Shown here in pieces: positions 29,066-41,123 of a stretch of DNA of 64,000 nucleotides. A program made the translations under genes and the position numbers. The stretch is from Lytechinus variegatus. Its lineage: Eukaryota > Echinodermata > Echinoidea > Temnopleuroida > Toxopneustidae. The stretch lies in NCBI RefSeq assembly GCF_018143015.1, contig NC_054741.1, positions 62,718,697 through 62,782,696 on the forward strand. Reading direction: 5' to 3'. How positions within the stretch are numbered: the stretch's first letter is position 1; each line of letters begins with the position of its first letter. A model generated the notes under the pieces. The model did no database searches, was not told where the DNA came from, and worked only from the letters and a program-made list of their open reading frames with translations.

Positions 29066-31310
29066 TTAGCAAAATTAATGTATGAATGTATTCATGGAAT
29101 GGCCCCATCTCGTTTATGTAATAATATCGAAATGGTTTGTGAAAGACATGATGTTAGAACACGTAATTATAATACACTAAATTTTGTTCCCCCTAAACTT
29201 AATATTGAATGCTTCAAGAAATCTTCTATGTTCTCCGCCGCACGGGCCTTGAAATAAGCACCTGTGAGCCGGGGGCAATTTTTTTTTTAAATTGCCCCTG
29301 GCTCACGGGCTTTTTACAGGAACCGGGGGCAATTTTCTGGAACCAGGGGCAATCTAAAAAAAAAATATATACCTGTATATAACGGTGAACCACACCGCAA
29401 ATTTGTTTATAGTATAAAGCGCAGCTCCTGCAATTTTTTAATTAGTAAATGAATAGCATATGCTAAGTATTAGGCTTATTCAAACATTTAAGAAATCAGA
29501 TTTAAATGTTTAAGTGTTTTGACACCCTCACTCCACATCCCCTTTACAACCACACACACATGGGCTTATTTATTTTTCGTCTTTAATGAATCATGATCAA
29601 TGAACCCCCCCCCCAAAAAAAAAATCTAAATAAATGAATGAAATAAAAATAAAAAAAGAGAGAGAGAGATGGAGAAAGAGAATTCAGATCAAATAATAAA
29701 TTTAGAAAAAAAAAAATTAAGGTTTTTTTATGGTTTGAATCATGGGAGTGGGTGAGTGTTTGTGTGTGATTGTGGCTGTGAGGTGCACTTGGATTGCATA
29801 TAAATTATGTTAAAGAAATTAAGAAACGAAATCAATAAATAACTCAGTCTATTCAAATTCCAGCACATAGCCACAGGCTATGTACATGTATTGTAGGTTC
29901 ACGTACCTTAAGTTTTTCACAAGTTATTTGAAAACGCAGATCTCCACAGAAAATGCCTTTCATTCTGGGAGAGTCTGAATTCGGTGAAAATGTATTCATT
30001 AATAACTAAAATATTCATCACAATGAAGAAATCATAAAGTTTTTTGACAGTTTTCAAAAATTAACATGAAATCTAAACTCTATCTCAAACGGAAAATCAC
30101 CATCACTTAGGCCATTACTGATAGAATTCTCACCCAGAGCTCTGGCAGACATGAGCTCAAAACTGGCTTGCTAACACCACACTCAAGTGCACGCGGCGTC
30201 CTCCTATTTTTTTTTTTTAGATGGAGCCTTGTTAGATTATTTATTGTCTGATATTTACCCCTCTCCAGGAAAGAAATTAAAAAGCTACAATTCACAACTA
30301 TAAGCTAAGTTATTTTGGATTATTAAGGCTCCGTTTTGACAAGCAAGGTCGGCGACTGTGAGGATAAAAGACTTGCACATCGTATGTGCTGTGAACAGGG
30401 ATTTATCTCCTGTGCAATTCGAATTACTATATCACAGAATTGTGATGTCCCGACTGGAAATGTGTGCATTAGAAATTGCACATGGTGAAGTATGGAAAAC
30501 CGCTACCGGAAGAACGCGCTCACATGTATTACAGGAAAAAAAAAGACGGACGTAGCTCACTTTTTATGGTACAGAAAAAAAAGACGCACTTGGCAATTTT
30601 AAACTGTGTTTATCGTAAATTGAAAGTTATTTGATTTTGGCTTTACAGATATTTAAATTACATGTATGATATGGCTTCATTGCTCACTCACGGCGGGCGC
30701 AATTACCTGGAAAATATTTGCGCCCGGTCGTCAAAATTTTGATGATTTTGGGGCTTCATGGGCGCAATTGATGGCGTTATGAGCGCGAATTTGCGCTCAG
30801 CGCCCACTTATTTCAAGGCTTGTCCGCCGCACGGGTCTGGAACAATTTACCAGATTCACTTAAGAATGCAGTTTCAGTAAATTCTTTCAAATTATCCTTT
30901 AAAAAAATGTATTTCCTATGATACCATGTCAATTCTTGACTCACAATGGCTGTCACAATCACTGAGCATATGAATGCATCTCTATTCTTCACCTCTCCTT
31001 ACTTTTCATGTTACCATGGTTAATACCGATATTCCTATACTTTTAAGTTCTTTCCAGATAGTATTAGTAATTCAATGATTTTGTCCATAATAACCCTTAC
31101 TTATATTTCATTTGTTGTAATATACAATTCCCTTATTCCTCTTTAACATTGTTGTCATGTTGCTATTATTTGTAATGATCTTAACCCTTTGATATTTTAT
31201 AGTTTACATTTATAACTGATTGCCATTGTATCACTTAATTTTCTATAATGCCATAATTATTTCATTGTTCAGTGTTTTTATCAGCGAATAAATTATACAA
31301 TTAGTATAGT
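29066..31310 (+). mobile_element. LINE 3' fragment (non-LTR retrotransposon), split by an insert
   Basis: Frame 29066-29246 reads LAKLMYECIHGMAPSRLCNN ... FKKSSMFSAAR and continues after the insert at 30836 as VWNNLPDSLKNAVSVNSFKL, SFKKMYFL, stop at 30919-30921. The ARxWNxLP...SxxSFK pattern is typical of the C-terminus of CR1/Jockey-group reverse transcriptase proteins. About 390 bases of 3' UTR follow. The 5' part of the element is missing. Confidence 0.85.
29247..30822. mobile_element. 1576-bp insertion inside the LINE, 13-bp target duplication
   Basis: TCCGCCGCACGGG stands on both sides (29234-29246, 30823-30835). The insert has short inverted ends, CCTTGAAATAAG at the left and CTTATTTCAAGG (plus CTTG) at the right. 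Near the left end GGGGGCAATT units recur; near the right end GCGCAATT and GCGCTC units. No coding frame. The superfamily is unclear because 13 bases is long for a classical DNA transposon. Confidence 0.8.
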
Positions 31311-31880
31311 AGTATTAGAATGACATGAATGAGGCATCACACACACAATACATTAAATCACATAACATTTGATTCTAAAGATAAGCCCTAATGCCACTGC
31401 AGTCTAATGCCTAAACTGAAAATAAGTTAAGTTCTTTCCTTTTTTGAAGGAAATTAGACGAGTCACTCTCAGTCTCACTTCTCAGTCAGTGCGCCAGCAC
31501 TCGAAGCTTGAAAAGAAAGGTGTCACGTCGTGACTGTCTTGTTGTGAAAAAGTGTCCAGTGGAAAATAGGAACTGGTTCCCAATTTCATGATAATGCCGA
31601 ATATATTGACAACGTTGACTCTTCCAGCGCAAACACTTTCGAGCTAGCTCTGCGGTGCGGAAGAGAGCTGCACCAATGTGAGCGTATGGGACTGAAGTAG
31701 GCCTAGATAGGCCTAATATTTTACTGTTATTTAACTTTAACGTTAAGCAGGTAGTTTCCAGTTTACAGGAACGCTAAGTCAAAATCTTACTCGTCTTACG
31801 GTTCCCAAGTGCCTTATCAATATAAAATTAACTCTTTAAAAGACAGAAAATGGCATAATGATGATAAATACATGTAACTT
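31311..31880. other. Upstream region between LINE and putative ESS2 first exon
   Basis: 31440-31700 is less AT-rich and has several CpG; it may be transcribed or regulatory. No splice-anchored exon was found. Confidence 0.4.
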
Positions 31881-31882
31881 AC

Positions 31883-31960
31883 ATCCGCATATTCAGCAGG
31901 CTTTTGTTTTTAATTGTTCCGATCGCTTCTTGAACGTTCCTTTTTCAAGGCCCTATATAA
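31883..31960 (-). other. Candidate non-coding first exon of ESS2
   Basis: A GTAAGT donor (31877-31882 on the minus strand) follows a short GC-moderate stretch downstream of an ETS-type site. ESS2 coding exon 1 has an upstream acceptor, so such an exon is needed. Pairing with this donor is inference. Confidence 0.4.
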
Positions 31961-31982
31961 ACAAGGTTGCGACACCGGAAGT
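31946..31982. promoter_or_regulatory. Candidate bidirectional promoter with TATATAA and ETS site
   Basis: CTATATAAACAAGG is followed by ACCGGAAGT, a full ETS/GABP consensus, and GCCGTCATT. A minus-strand donor lies 65 bases one way and a plus-strand donor (TTTCAG then GTAATT at 32079) 100 bases the other way. A plus-strand ATG there would read MREIFRQQIS to the donor; not recognised. Confidence 0.4.
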
Positions 31983-32089
31983 TGCCGTCATTTGCTCATG
32001 GAGCTTTTCAATAGTTCCAAACTCACCGAAGTTTGTGTACAAAGTCTATGAGGGAGATTTTTCGACAGCAAATTTCAGGTAATTACAAT

Positions 32090-35040
32090 TGTTATTAAGA
32101 AAAACAAAATGATAGTTTTTAACGAGAATTTTATTTGCTTCATTTTGATATGATTGGTTTGCAATAATTTTGAAATTTAACATGCTTTTTTACTAATTTT
32201 TAATAGTTCCAAGGCGTAAACATGACAGTAGAGATACGGTATGGGACTGGCAACCGTAGCCGGCAGTGCGGGTGGCTCAGTAGCCCGATATACGCTGTGG
32301 TTGTGTTTCCTGACGGGTTGGGTGTCCGGACTCCTGACATCTCCTTTCAATTTTGAAAAGTTTACAAGCAATGTCTTTGATTTTTTTTAGCACAGAATGT
32401 AAGAAAATATTATAAAGAACAAATAATGATGATGATAAGCATTATTCAATCTATATTTTTTGCTTATTTTCCTGAGAAGTGAGATAAAATATAAAAAAAC
32501 AAGTGAGATAAACTTAAGTTCACAGCAAGCCTACATTTTTCAGTGCCCGGACACCAAACCCCTCATTGATGTTCCACAGATCTATAACAAATTTTCCTGA
32601 AAATGAATCCCAAATTTTCTGAAATTCATAGACAATTCCTGGAATTTTCCATTTTGATTATTAATGAAAATCTGGCAATAATAATTAATACAGCTACAGT
32701 GAGCCTAAATTTGGTCCAAGATAGAAGTGACCAAATCAAGAAATTAAACATTTGTTCATCATGTTCTCTTGAAAAATAGAAAAAAAGATTACAAAATGAC
32801 GAGCGCAGAAAATTTTGAGCTTCAACGACGGAGCCTATGTCTGGATCAGGAGGAAGATCTAATGTTAGATCTAAATCTTTGTAAAATATTACATGAATAT
32901 TAAGTTGCTACTGTAAATTGTCATTTAATTGTAATCATGGGCAGATCCAGGATTTTCCAAAAGGGGAGGCACATTTTCGTGAGGAAAAAACTGACATGCA
33001 GGACTTCACTTTCAAAGGGGGGGGGGGCACTCATTCAATGAACAAGGTTATGATATAACCTTGTTCTCAGTTATAATTTATATCTCCATGTGTGACAAAA
33101 TAATGGTGGCAATGTTTGGCTTATCTCTTTTTCTTTGGGGCAAATGCTTGATTTTTTTAAAGCGACAGTTTCCATTAGACCTGTTAATTCATACTGCTTG
33201 GCTCTTATTTAAATTTGATTCTTTATATCATTTTTTCTTAATTAAAAATAGAGATCAAAAAATGAAAAATTTTCTTGCCATATTACTTTCCACCAATAGA
33301 GGGCGTACACAAAAATATGCCCAAAATTCAAGTTTTTGAGCGCTCTGGTGAATAAAAAAATTATTCCCACATTACTAATGATAAATAAATTAAAACTATG
33401 AAAATTAGTAATTTTGGTCACAAAGGTGATATTTTAATGATTTTTTAGAGTGTGTGCTCTATACAGCATTGGCATACCATAGTCCTACCTGTAGATTCTC
33501 CACAGGCCAGATGGTAGCAGTGAACAAGGGGGGGGATAGGGGCACACTTCTGCATTTCTACATTACAATTTTTAATTTTGCTTCTCAAGGGGCCCCCTCG
33601 TAATTTTTGGATTTTCCTGAATTTCCTGGAATTTTTTTCATTCTGGAACCTTTCCTGGAAAAAGTAAAAATTTCTTGAATTTCGGGAAGAGTGGAAGCAC
33701 CCCATCCACTTGCACCATCCAACAACTCTTTCTGTCTTGAGTCTATGCAACATTCACAATGCACACTCAAAAATTCAGATCCATTCAGTTATTTGTTTTC
33801 ATTCTAGACTTAGAAATCTTTTTTTTTTATTCACAAGAGTGCTCAAAAAACTTTTAATTTTGAGCATATTTTTGTGAGGCCCTCTGTGACTGATGCAGAT
33901 CTTCATCTCCACAGACTCTTTTTAATCTGTTTTTAATTAGAAAAAAATTTATAAATTTCAAGAATTCAATTTAGTTTTGTGCCAAGGCATTTTTTTATGA
34001 TGATGAATTCACTGTATAGTCAAAATTGACTGTTCCAAAATATCAAGTATTCATCCAGTCTGGATCAAGAGAAAATTGACACAGGTTACTAACTGCAGAC
34101 AAGGTTATCACAACCTTGTGATAAAAGTGGTGTTAGACCATATGGATGTTATCACAACCTTGTAGTATTGGACAAGTGCCCCCATCATACCACTAGTTGC
34201 ATGTCCGGACAGGTTGGGTATCTAGACCAAAAATTTCTTCGACTAGGCCAAGTAATTTGAAATGGTTAGGAATTAAAATAAATTCTTTTTAGTTTTTCAA
34301 AGAAACTTTAAAGGCCTAATTTAGCATACATGTACATGTAGACCCCTACTCTGTTGATATGTATGGTGTGATAAGTAATTACAAAAGCCAATGATAATAC
34401 ATGCTTAGTTGACAAGATACGGTAATCATTGATGCACCAAACTTATCTAAGTTAGATCTAAATGTAGATTTTTTTTCAATTTGATTGTGGACAATTATAT
34501 AGGCCCTAATTGCTGCTGATCTGTTTTGGATGAGAGGAACTCCTGGATAAGCCTGTAAGCTGTGTAAGTATGATTGTTTGATTTCCATCATGATAGTAAT
34601 AAGATGTGATTATATTACATACATGTAGGGCTACATTGTGCAATCATTCTTTCTTATTTTCTTGAAATCTTCTCCTTTAAATCTTGCATCATGTATCATT
34701 CCGCCTGTCTTCTGACCGCATTTTGTGCAATGTTGGATGAGTTCGACTCTCATGAAGTTCCAAATTTAAATTAAGAACTTTCATTGGTGGCAACAGCATA
34801 AAATGAGGGTTAATCTCTCTCTCTACCTCTTGTTTCTTTTATTTCATATTTAGTGTACATGTAACGATAATATAGTTGGATCATGCGTTAATTTAGATAG
34901 TTGTAAAGAGGTTGTGTTATTAAGCAAATACATTTTAATGCCAATATGAACTTTATATGGCATTGGATGAGTGAGGTGTCATGGCCGCATTAGTATGCAG
35001 GCACAGACCGAATGAAACTTGTTCTAAGTGTGGCTCCACA
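32090..35040. other. Intergenic, no gene identified
   Basis: AT-rich with G runs (33017-33026, 33529-33536). GGTTGGGTGTCCGGAC near 32320 and related TGTCCGGACA / CCCGGACACC sequence near 32550 and 34202 suggest a dispersed repeat. Short frames show no family match. Confidence 0.45.
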
Positions 35041-35144
35041 TAAAGACTAGCACATACAAAACTTGCTGTCTGAGTGGGGGCTTTCAGTACACAAGGCATG
35101 AGTAGGACGACAAGAACACACTTGTCGAAACGTCAAGATTGGGT

Positions 35145-35179
35145 GGTCCTTTTCAGGACCAACATTTGCCCAAGAAAGA
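35145..35179 (+). promoter_or_regulatory. Histone-type mRNA 3' end signal (stem-loop plus HDE)
   Basis: GGTCCTTTTCAGGACC fits the replication-dependent histone stem-loop consensus (6-bp stem, TTTC loop). After ten bases comes CAAGAAAGA, the histone downstream element bound by U7 snRNA in sea urchins. No histone coding sequence is recognisable in the preceding few hundred bases, so this is an isolated or relic signal. Confidence 0.65.
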
Positions 35180-36720
35180 TATATGATGACCGTGAAACCT
35201 CCTACACTATCTCAGATGTTTTTTGCTACACTATTCTTCTTCGCCATGGAAACTTCCAGAAGTTACAACATCTGAGATGGTGAAGAGATTGAAGATTTTT
35301 TGTCTAGAAGATGTGCAAAGCATTGGCAGTGCAGAAATGAAAGTAATATTAAAAAAAAAGGAAGCTACATGCAAACCAACTGGATTACTAAACTCATTTG
35401 TCCATGTACTGACACCATGAAAGCATTTAGGGTTATCACTGGTCAGTGATGTTCGAATATGCCTCGTGAGAATTGAACTCACCCAGTACACAACAAAGAG
35501 TTTATAGCCAAATTGGTACTAGGCTAGACAGAAATAACCATTTCCGGGGATTTATTTAAAAATTTCTGACACTTTACAAAGTGAGAGAAGCCAATGCAGT
35601 TCAGCAAGACAACTAAATACAGATATTAATGCTTTTGGTCTAGTACTGTACTAGGCCTACTTGGGTATTTCACATTCCTTCAGAATAGTTTCAGTTTTTT
35701 AGTTTTACATCACGGTGGCAACTATAAGGATAACCCTGGCCTGTATCATATGAAAATAAAATAAAGCATGTTGATCTCGAGAGCACCGAGGTGTATGTAC
35801 TTATAAGGCATTGAAGTAGTATAAAATCCAAAGAACACCATGGTATGTTTTTACAGGGCACAAAGGGTAGAAATATTAAGAACGCTATGAAAAATTCTGT
35901 AGCGATAGGAATATAAGGGGAAACTAGCACTAGCCTTATTCTGGTGACAACTGAAAAGACCACTTGTAAAATTTTATGATATGAATAACCTAACATGATT
36001 CTCATTTAGTAAACCTTGTGCTGTGTGGTGACTGAAATGAATAAATATTTATTTACTTTTTTTATGTTCTTTTCATCTAAACTGGTACTTCATTATTTGA
36101 TACAGTCCTGGTTGTAAATTCATTTTATGCATTGGCTCCAAAATAAATTGACTTCTTGAAATTAATTTTGTTCTTATTAAAAATAAGGTTAGTGGAATTG
36201 AATATCTGCATCCTGCACAGCACTTATCTCACGTTCCATCAATTAATAGGCAATATATGTTTCATCTTCAAAATCTAAATTCACAAGGTTGATTCAAATT
36301 GTCAAAGTTGATTTTAATATTAAATGAACGTAATTCCCAATCAAGGATACCAATAATCTTTCTTATAACGTTTGCATACATTTTTTGCCAGTAAATTTTG
36401 GCATGTTTATTTTAACTCACTGCATGTAGATCTAGATCTAATGTTTATAGATCTATTTGGTATTATTAATAGATCTAGTAACATTTTTTGCTGTTCTTTT
36501 ATATAATAGGGCCACATGGAAAACCAACAAATTGATGATATGTGCCGCCCTGTGGCCTATTTAAATATCAGAAATCAAAAATAAATAATTAAGGACCCAC
36601 TCAAAATCAACTCAAACTAAAGTCAAGCACAAAGATATCCTCAAATCATTCATGTTTTTGAGTGCATTGGTAAAAAAAAACAAATTCAGCTAAATTTACA
36701 ACGGCACAAAATTTACAATA
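35180..36720. other. Intergenic, no gene identified
   Basis: AT-rich; overlapping frames at 35223-35491 have no splice or family support. Confidence 0.45.
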
Positions 36721-36779
36721 AGAATTTAGGATATAAAACTAGTATTTATGGCACCACATAACATACCGGTACATCTCAC

Positions 36780-36930
36780 CTGTCGCTCTCCAAACGGCCC
36801 GTGGGGGACCAGCAGAAGCTTTCATCCAGCCCGACAGTTCCGGGGAAAATTAGTGCAGCGTCCCGCTCGCTACAGCAGCAGTGAGCATTTAACGGCGTGC
36901 GACGACCTCGGTTGCCATTTTTCAAATCAA
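36780..36930 (-). other. Candidate first exon of an unrecognised minus-strand gene
   Basis: GC-rich stretch ending in ACAG and a GTGAGA donor. It contains an ATG at 36825 reading MKASAGPPRAVWRAT to the donor, and upstream AAAATGGCAACC, which resembles a YY1-type promoter motif and starts a short upstream frame. Later exons were not found, so coding status is open. Confidence 0.4.
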
Positions 36931-37140
36931 CGATATTTCACGTATTTTGTTATAAGATCGTACAAATTTGATAAATTTAGGTGGTCGCTAATATTTTAAT
37001 ATGAATGTGCAGCGTTAAAATAAATTTCTAACGTCAATTTCCGATATAATTATAAAAAATGATTCAAAATTTTGCACGCATTTCCAATGGTAGCAGTCGA
37101 CAAAAAGGCCCGGTTGGAACTATTCGAGATCCTTCAAATT

Positions 37141-37153
37141 TGACCTTTGACCC
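37141..37153 (-). promoter_or_regulatory. DR1 nuclear-receptor-type motif
   Basis: GGGTCAAAGGTCA on the minus strand is the classic HNF4/RXR direct repeat with one spacer base. It lies in a CpG-containing region outside the DR1 repeat family, next to a copy of the TATATAA motif shared with 31946. Confidence 0.4.
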
Positions 37154-37399
37154 CTGTTGTCGCAATCTTGTTTATATAGGGCCTTGTTCTTTCAGGGGGT
37201 GGAAACTCCGCTTCTGCATCCGGTCAGAATTGAAGAAAATTTTGGAGGGTCAAAAGTGCACACTGCTCCCATTTTACATGTACAAGCCAATGGACACCGC
37301 CACTGTTTTGGTACACCAGCGAAATGGAGGCGTGGTCATACAACGTCCTTCGCGCATAGCGTAAAAATATGTAAATTAGCATTTGGTCACTAATTAGCA

Positions 37400-39185
37400 T
37401 AATGCGCGACCTGATTTAATATCGTTGGTGTCTGTGATTATAATAAATCATGCCACTCATTCATTCTTAAGTAATCTTATTTTTATTTATTTATTTGTTC
37501 TTGCCTGTCACGATTATTACTGCACCTTTGATTTATTTTAGCTGCAAGTTGACAGTATCTTTGCTAAGGCAATAACTGGAAACTTTATGGGAGGGAATTT
37601 AATTGAGCTTGATTTGCCCTCTTTTCATACCATTTTCATTCTACTAATTACATTCACTTTTTATATTACAGAAGAGGTTCCCAAAGAAATTGTTGCCATT
37701 ATATTTTTTCCCTTAAATCTTGTGTTCCTTGCATGGTTGACAATAATGGTTGAATGTAATTACTATGACATCTCTTATGTTTATGAAACCCTTATTTATT
37801 TTTCAATCTTTTCTTTTTATTACAGAAAACGAAATGAACCTTTATTTCATAATTTGAACAAAATAATTAGAACAAATCAAATTCTTTTACACAATTATTG
37901 TACAGTCTCCAATATAGGTCCTATTATGAATAGCAGTGGGGAGCACTTAATTTAAATGGCGACTCAGTTCTTTGTCATTATCATATATCAATATAGGCAA
38001 TGACCCAAGTACAATATTTTAGGGAGATTCTCAAAATTATCTAGGCAAGAGAGCAAACCGATCATAGGCTATTTCTTTTTTAATTTTCAACTGGAAATGA
38101 ATTTTAATAAGGAAAGAAAAATATGTTTAATATAAATGTTCCAAATCTTTTAGAATTAATTCCCCCGCTCCCGTATTCCCATCATGAACAGTAAGGTCTT
38201 GTAATTGCTTCTTCCAAAACAAAATGAACTTTCACTAACTGCCCCCCCCCCCCATCTGATCTCCTGCCCCTTCTCTCTCTCTCTCTCTCATTTTTCAGAA
38301 ACTGACACACACAACTATGCATAAAGGCAAACAATTCTGTCAATTTACTCCTTTCCCACTCTGATCCTTATTTCTGATCCTTATTTCTCTTGAAGAATAT
38401 TTCAATTAACTGCTGTTTGCTCTCATGATGTCACAGTAGCATCATCACATTTCAGTACAGAGTGTAACAACTTGTGCCATTTGTGCATAAAACAATGCGG
38501 TAGCATTATATCATCACAATTTAAATGAATCAAAATGACCAAGATCAGATAATTCAATTCAAATTCAACATGTTTATTAAGGAATCCATTTTCTAAAACA
38601 TTGAAAATAACATAACAATAATAATTAGAGTCTACCAAACATTAAATATATTTAAAAAAAAATAAAGGATTAAGTACATTTTTCTACACTTAAGTCAAAA
38701 TGTACAATGTTCATTAAAATTTCATTCAAAAGATGTCGATGAGCCTAATAGTTAATATGAGGGATGCATCCAGGATTTCATAAAAAGAGCTTAAAAATCT
38801 GTGATATTCTGTTTACTTATTTTTCCACAAGTTTGTCACTCAAAAAAAATTGTAAATTCCTTCCAGATTTGGTGACAAGAAATATTCTACTGATGTGAAA
38901 TATTCTACTGATGTTAGAGCACTCCTCATAAAAAAAAGGGGGGGCATTCCAGATTCTCCCTAAAGAGTGCCTTTCGCAATCAATACATTAGTGAATCATT
39001 CACAAAATTTGATGTTTACTGTCACTGTGTTTAGAATTCAATCTATTTAAAAAATAGTTTATTTATACATAATTTTACTGAGGTAACCCATTTCAAAAAA
39101 TTTTTAAAAAGTAAGATTACATTAAATGCAACTTAAAATCCCTACATAATTATTCAAGCATTATGAAGACTTGCAATAACTTTGT
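37400..39185. other. No gene identified
   Basis: AT-rich. A plus-strand frame (37587-37955) is rich in hydrophobic residues and has a plausible acceptor at 37677, but no family match. CT-rich tract at 38270-38290. Confidence 0.45.
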
Positions 39186-39298
39186 CCAAGCCCGTTGCAG
39201 CTACCATAAAAACCTTGATTTCTTGCTCAGCCCTGTTACCATGGTAATTGTCATAGTGACAAGATTACAATAGTAATAACTCGTTTATGAAATGAGGT

Positions 39299-39478
39299 CC
39301 GGGTGGGTGTTTCATAAAGCTGTTCGTAAGACAAGAACGACTTTAAGAACGACTGGTGATCCTTTCTTTTGGTAAATGGTATACACCATAGGCGTTGGTT
39401 TAGCGCGTAAGAAAGGATCACCAGTCGTTCTTAAAGTCACTCTTAACTTACGAACAGCTTTATGAAACGGCCCCCGGG
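39299..39478. repeat. 180-bp fold-back MITE
   Basis: GTTTCATAAAGCTGTTCGTA and AAGAACGACT...GGTGATCC at the left are repeated inversely at the right, ending in GGCCCCCGGG. A degenerate relative lies directly before it (39190-39298). Confidence 0.85.
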
Positions 39479-39825
39479 AGTGATACTAAAATTATTTCTT
39501 AATCCTCTCATCACCTTTATTTACATTTATCTACGCATGATTTTTATTTCAAAATATAAATTTTTGTCTTGTATACAATAGGCCTTTAAACTGGAAATTA
39601 TATTTAATTTCACGAAAACTACTAACTTCTACTACAGTAGAAGTATTAAATATCGATAAAAGGTGATACATTTGCCCATTGGAAAAAAAAATCTCTTACT
39701 TGTATTTTGTGTGAAATTGTGTATACATTAATGTCATTGCCCGCTGATGAACCTGAACTTGTACTGCATTCTTTTCTACAGATGTGCAGTTTAAAGAACA
39801 TTCAATGCTTTGTTGATATATCTAT

Positions 39826-40474
39826 TCAAATTAATTTGAAGTAACTACTTATAAGCTTGGCCTTCATATTTCTTCCACCTTGGTACTTGTTGTGATACCA
39901 GTACTTAAACAGCTTGGGTAGTGGGAAACCTGCATTGTAAAAAATAGAGAAAGAACAAAATGAGCTGCTGATGTGAATTAATTTTACTCATCTAGTCAAG
40001 TTTTATTAAGAAGATTTAAACTCTCTTTAATACTTTTGTCACTTTTGTCCTACATCCAGATAAATTGATATATCAATATAACTATTTACTGTAGGTTTTG
40101 ATAATGAAGAGTGCAAATTAATTCAAATATTCATCAGATGATAACTGTTAATATCATGTTTTTTTATGTACATGTACATAGACAGAAGGTATGGTTGGTG
40201 AAAATGGAAATACTGGTGAATCTGAATTCAAGCAAATATTAACTATCAATGGAGCTTTAATTTTACATATCTTATCTTGATTCAGCTCAATTGGCCATAC
40301 ACCCCCTCCCCCAAAAGAGTGAATATTTATTTATTTACAGTAGACTACTTTTTTGGGGGGAATGAGCTTAGATACAGCCTGTATTATTATTAAAACAACA
40401 AGCATACCTTGCAATTTTCCAATTCAGATGTCCTGTTCCTCATTAGAGTGTAACTCACACTTGCTGATCTGCAT
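39826..40474 (-). CDS. Small unrecognised spliced gene (39 residues predicted)
   Basis: An exon starting at 40534 (acceptor ttttattgcag) contains ATG at 40474 in an ACCATGC context, reading MQISK and then a GTGAGT donor after 40459. The next exon starts at 39929 (acceptor tttttacaatgcag); in phase it reads CFPLPKLFKYWYHNKYQGG, then RNMKAKLISSYFKLI and stop at 39826. A stop precedes the ATG in frame. An alternative donor at 40407 (GTATGC) would close the frame early. The aromatic-basic composition suggests a small membrane or organelle peptide, but no family was recognised. Confidence 0.4.
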
Positions 40475-41046
40475 GGTTCTCAATTCTGTCCCTCTGACCG
40501 GGTGTGAACTGCTAAGATCTTGGTCCTATTGAATCTGCAATAAAATTTTTTTTAGTTTGAGAGTATTAGAGACAAATAAAACTACTCTTCTTAAACAATA
40601 TTAAAAAATTTTCCAGCTGCCCATATCATTGGCCTATGAATATTCCAAACTAAATTATCTGGTCCAAAAACTTCATTCTCTCTATCATAAAGTTTCACAG
40701 AGAGGCATACGCATACCAGGTACCCGACTGTTTATTAAAGTAAAATGATTCTAACCACATATTGCTCCAGCTGTATAGCTGAATCAGGACCTGGTCTCTG
40801 TTGGTCCTGTATATAACTAAAGAATCACATCACATTTGAATGAAACAAACACTAAGAACTTTTTCAGAATACCACCCCAGGCCCTGCCCAGGGCATCCTG
40901 TTCAAATAGAAACTTGATTTACGTCTAAGTCATTTCATTCAAATCTAGCACAAAATCAATTGAATTTCATTCATGATTACTCTGAAGTAAAAAGTTTCTG
41001 AATAAAAGAAGCTGCTGAGAATTATAATTATTCATATGAAGAGGAA

Positions 41047-41123
41047 ATAGCGTGGACGGACTAGGCCTAAACTTCAACTTTCAAGCTTGAAGTTTGGGCC
41101 TAGGCCTAGTCCGTCCCCGCTAT
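41047..41123. repeat. Near-perfect palindrome (hairpin)
   Basis: Arms of 31 and 37 bases: GGACGGACTAGGCCT and AAACTTCAA pair with their inverses; the right arm has six extra bases. The loop is about 9 bases around CTTTCAAGC. It lies in the candidate intron of the small gene. Confidence 0.85.

Noticed and set aside
35074-35283. Plus-strand frame through the histone-type signal
   Set aside because: No family similarity; the stem-loop and HDE explain the conservation-like pattern better than coding.
37587-37955. 122-residue hydrophobic plus-strand frame with a possible acceptor at 37677
   Set aside because: T-rich DNA gives hydrophobic frames easily; no matching upstream donor could be tied to it and no family was recognised.
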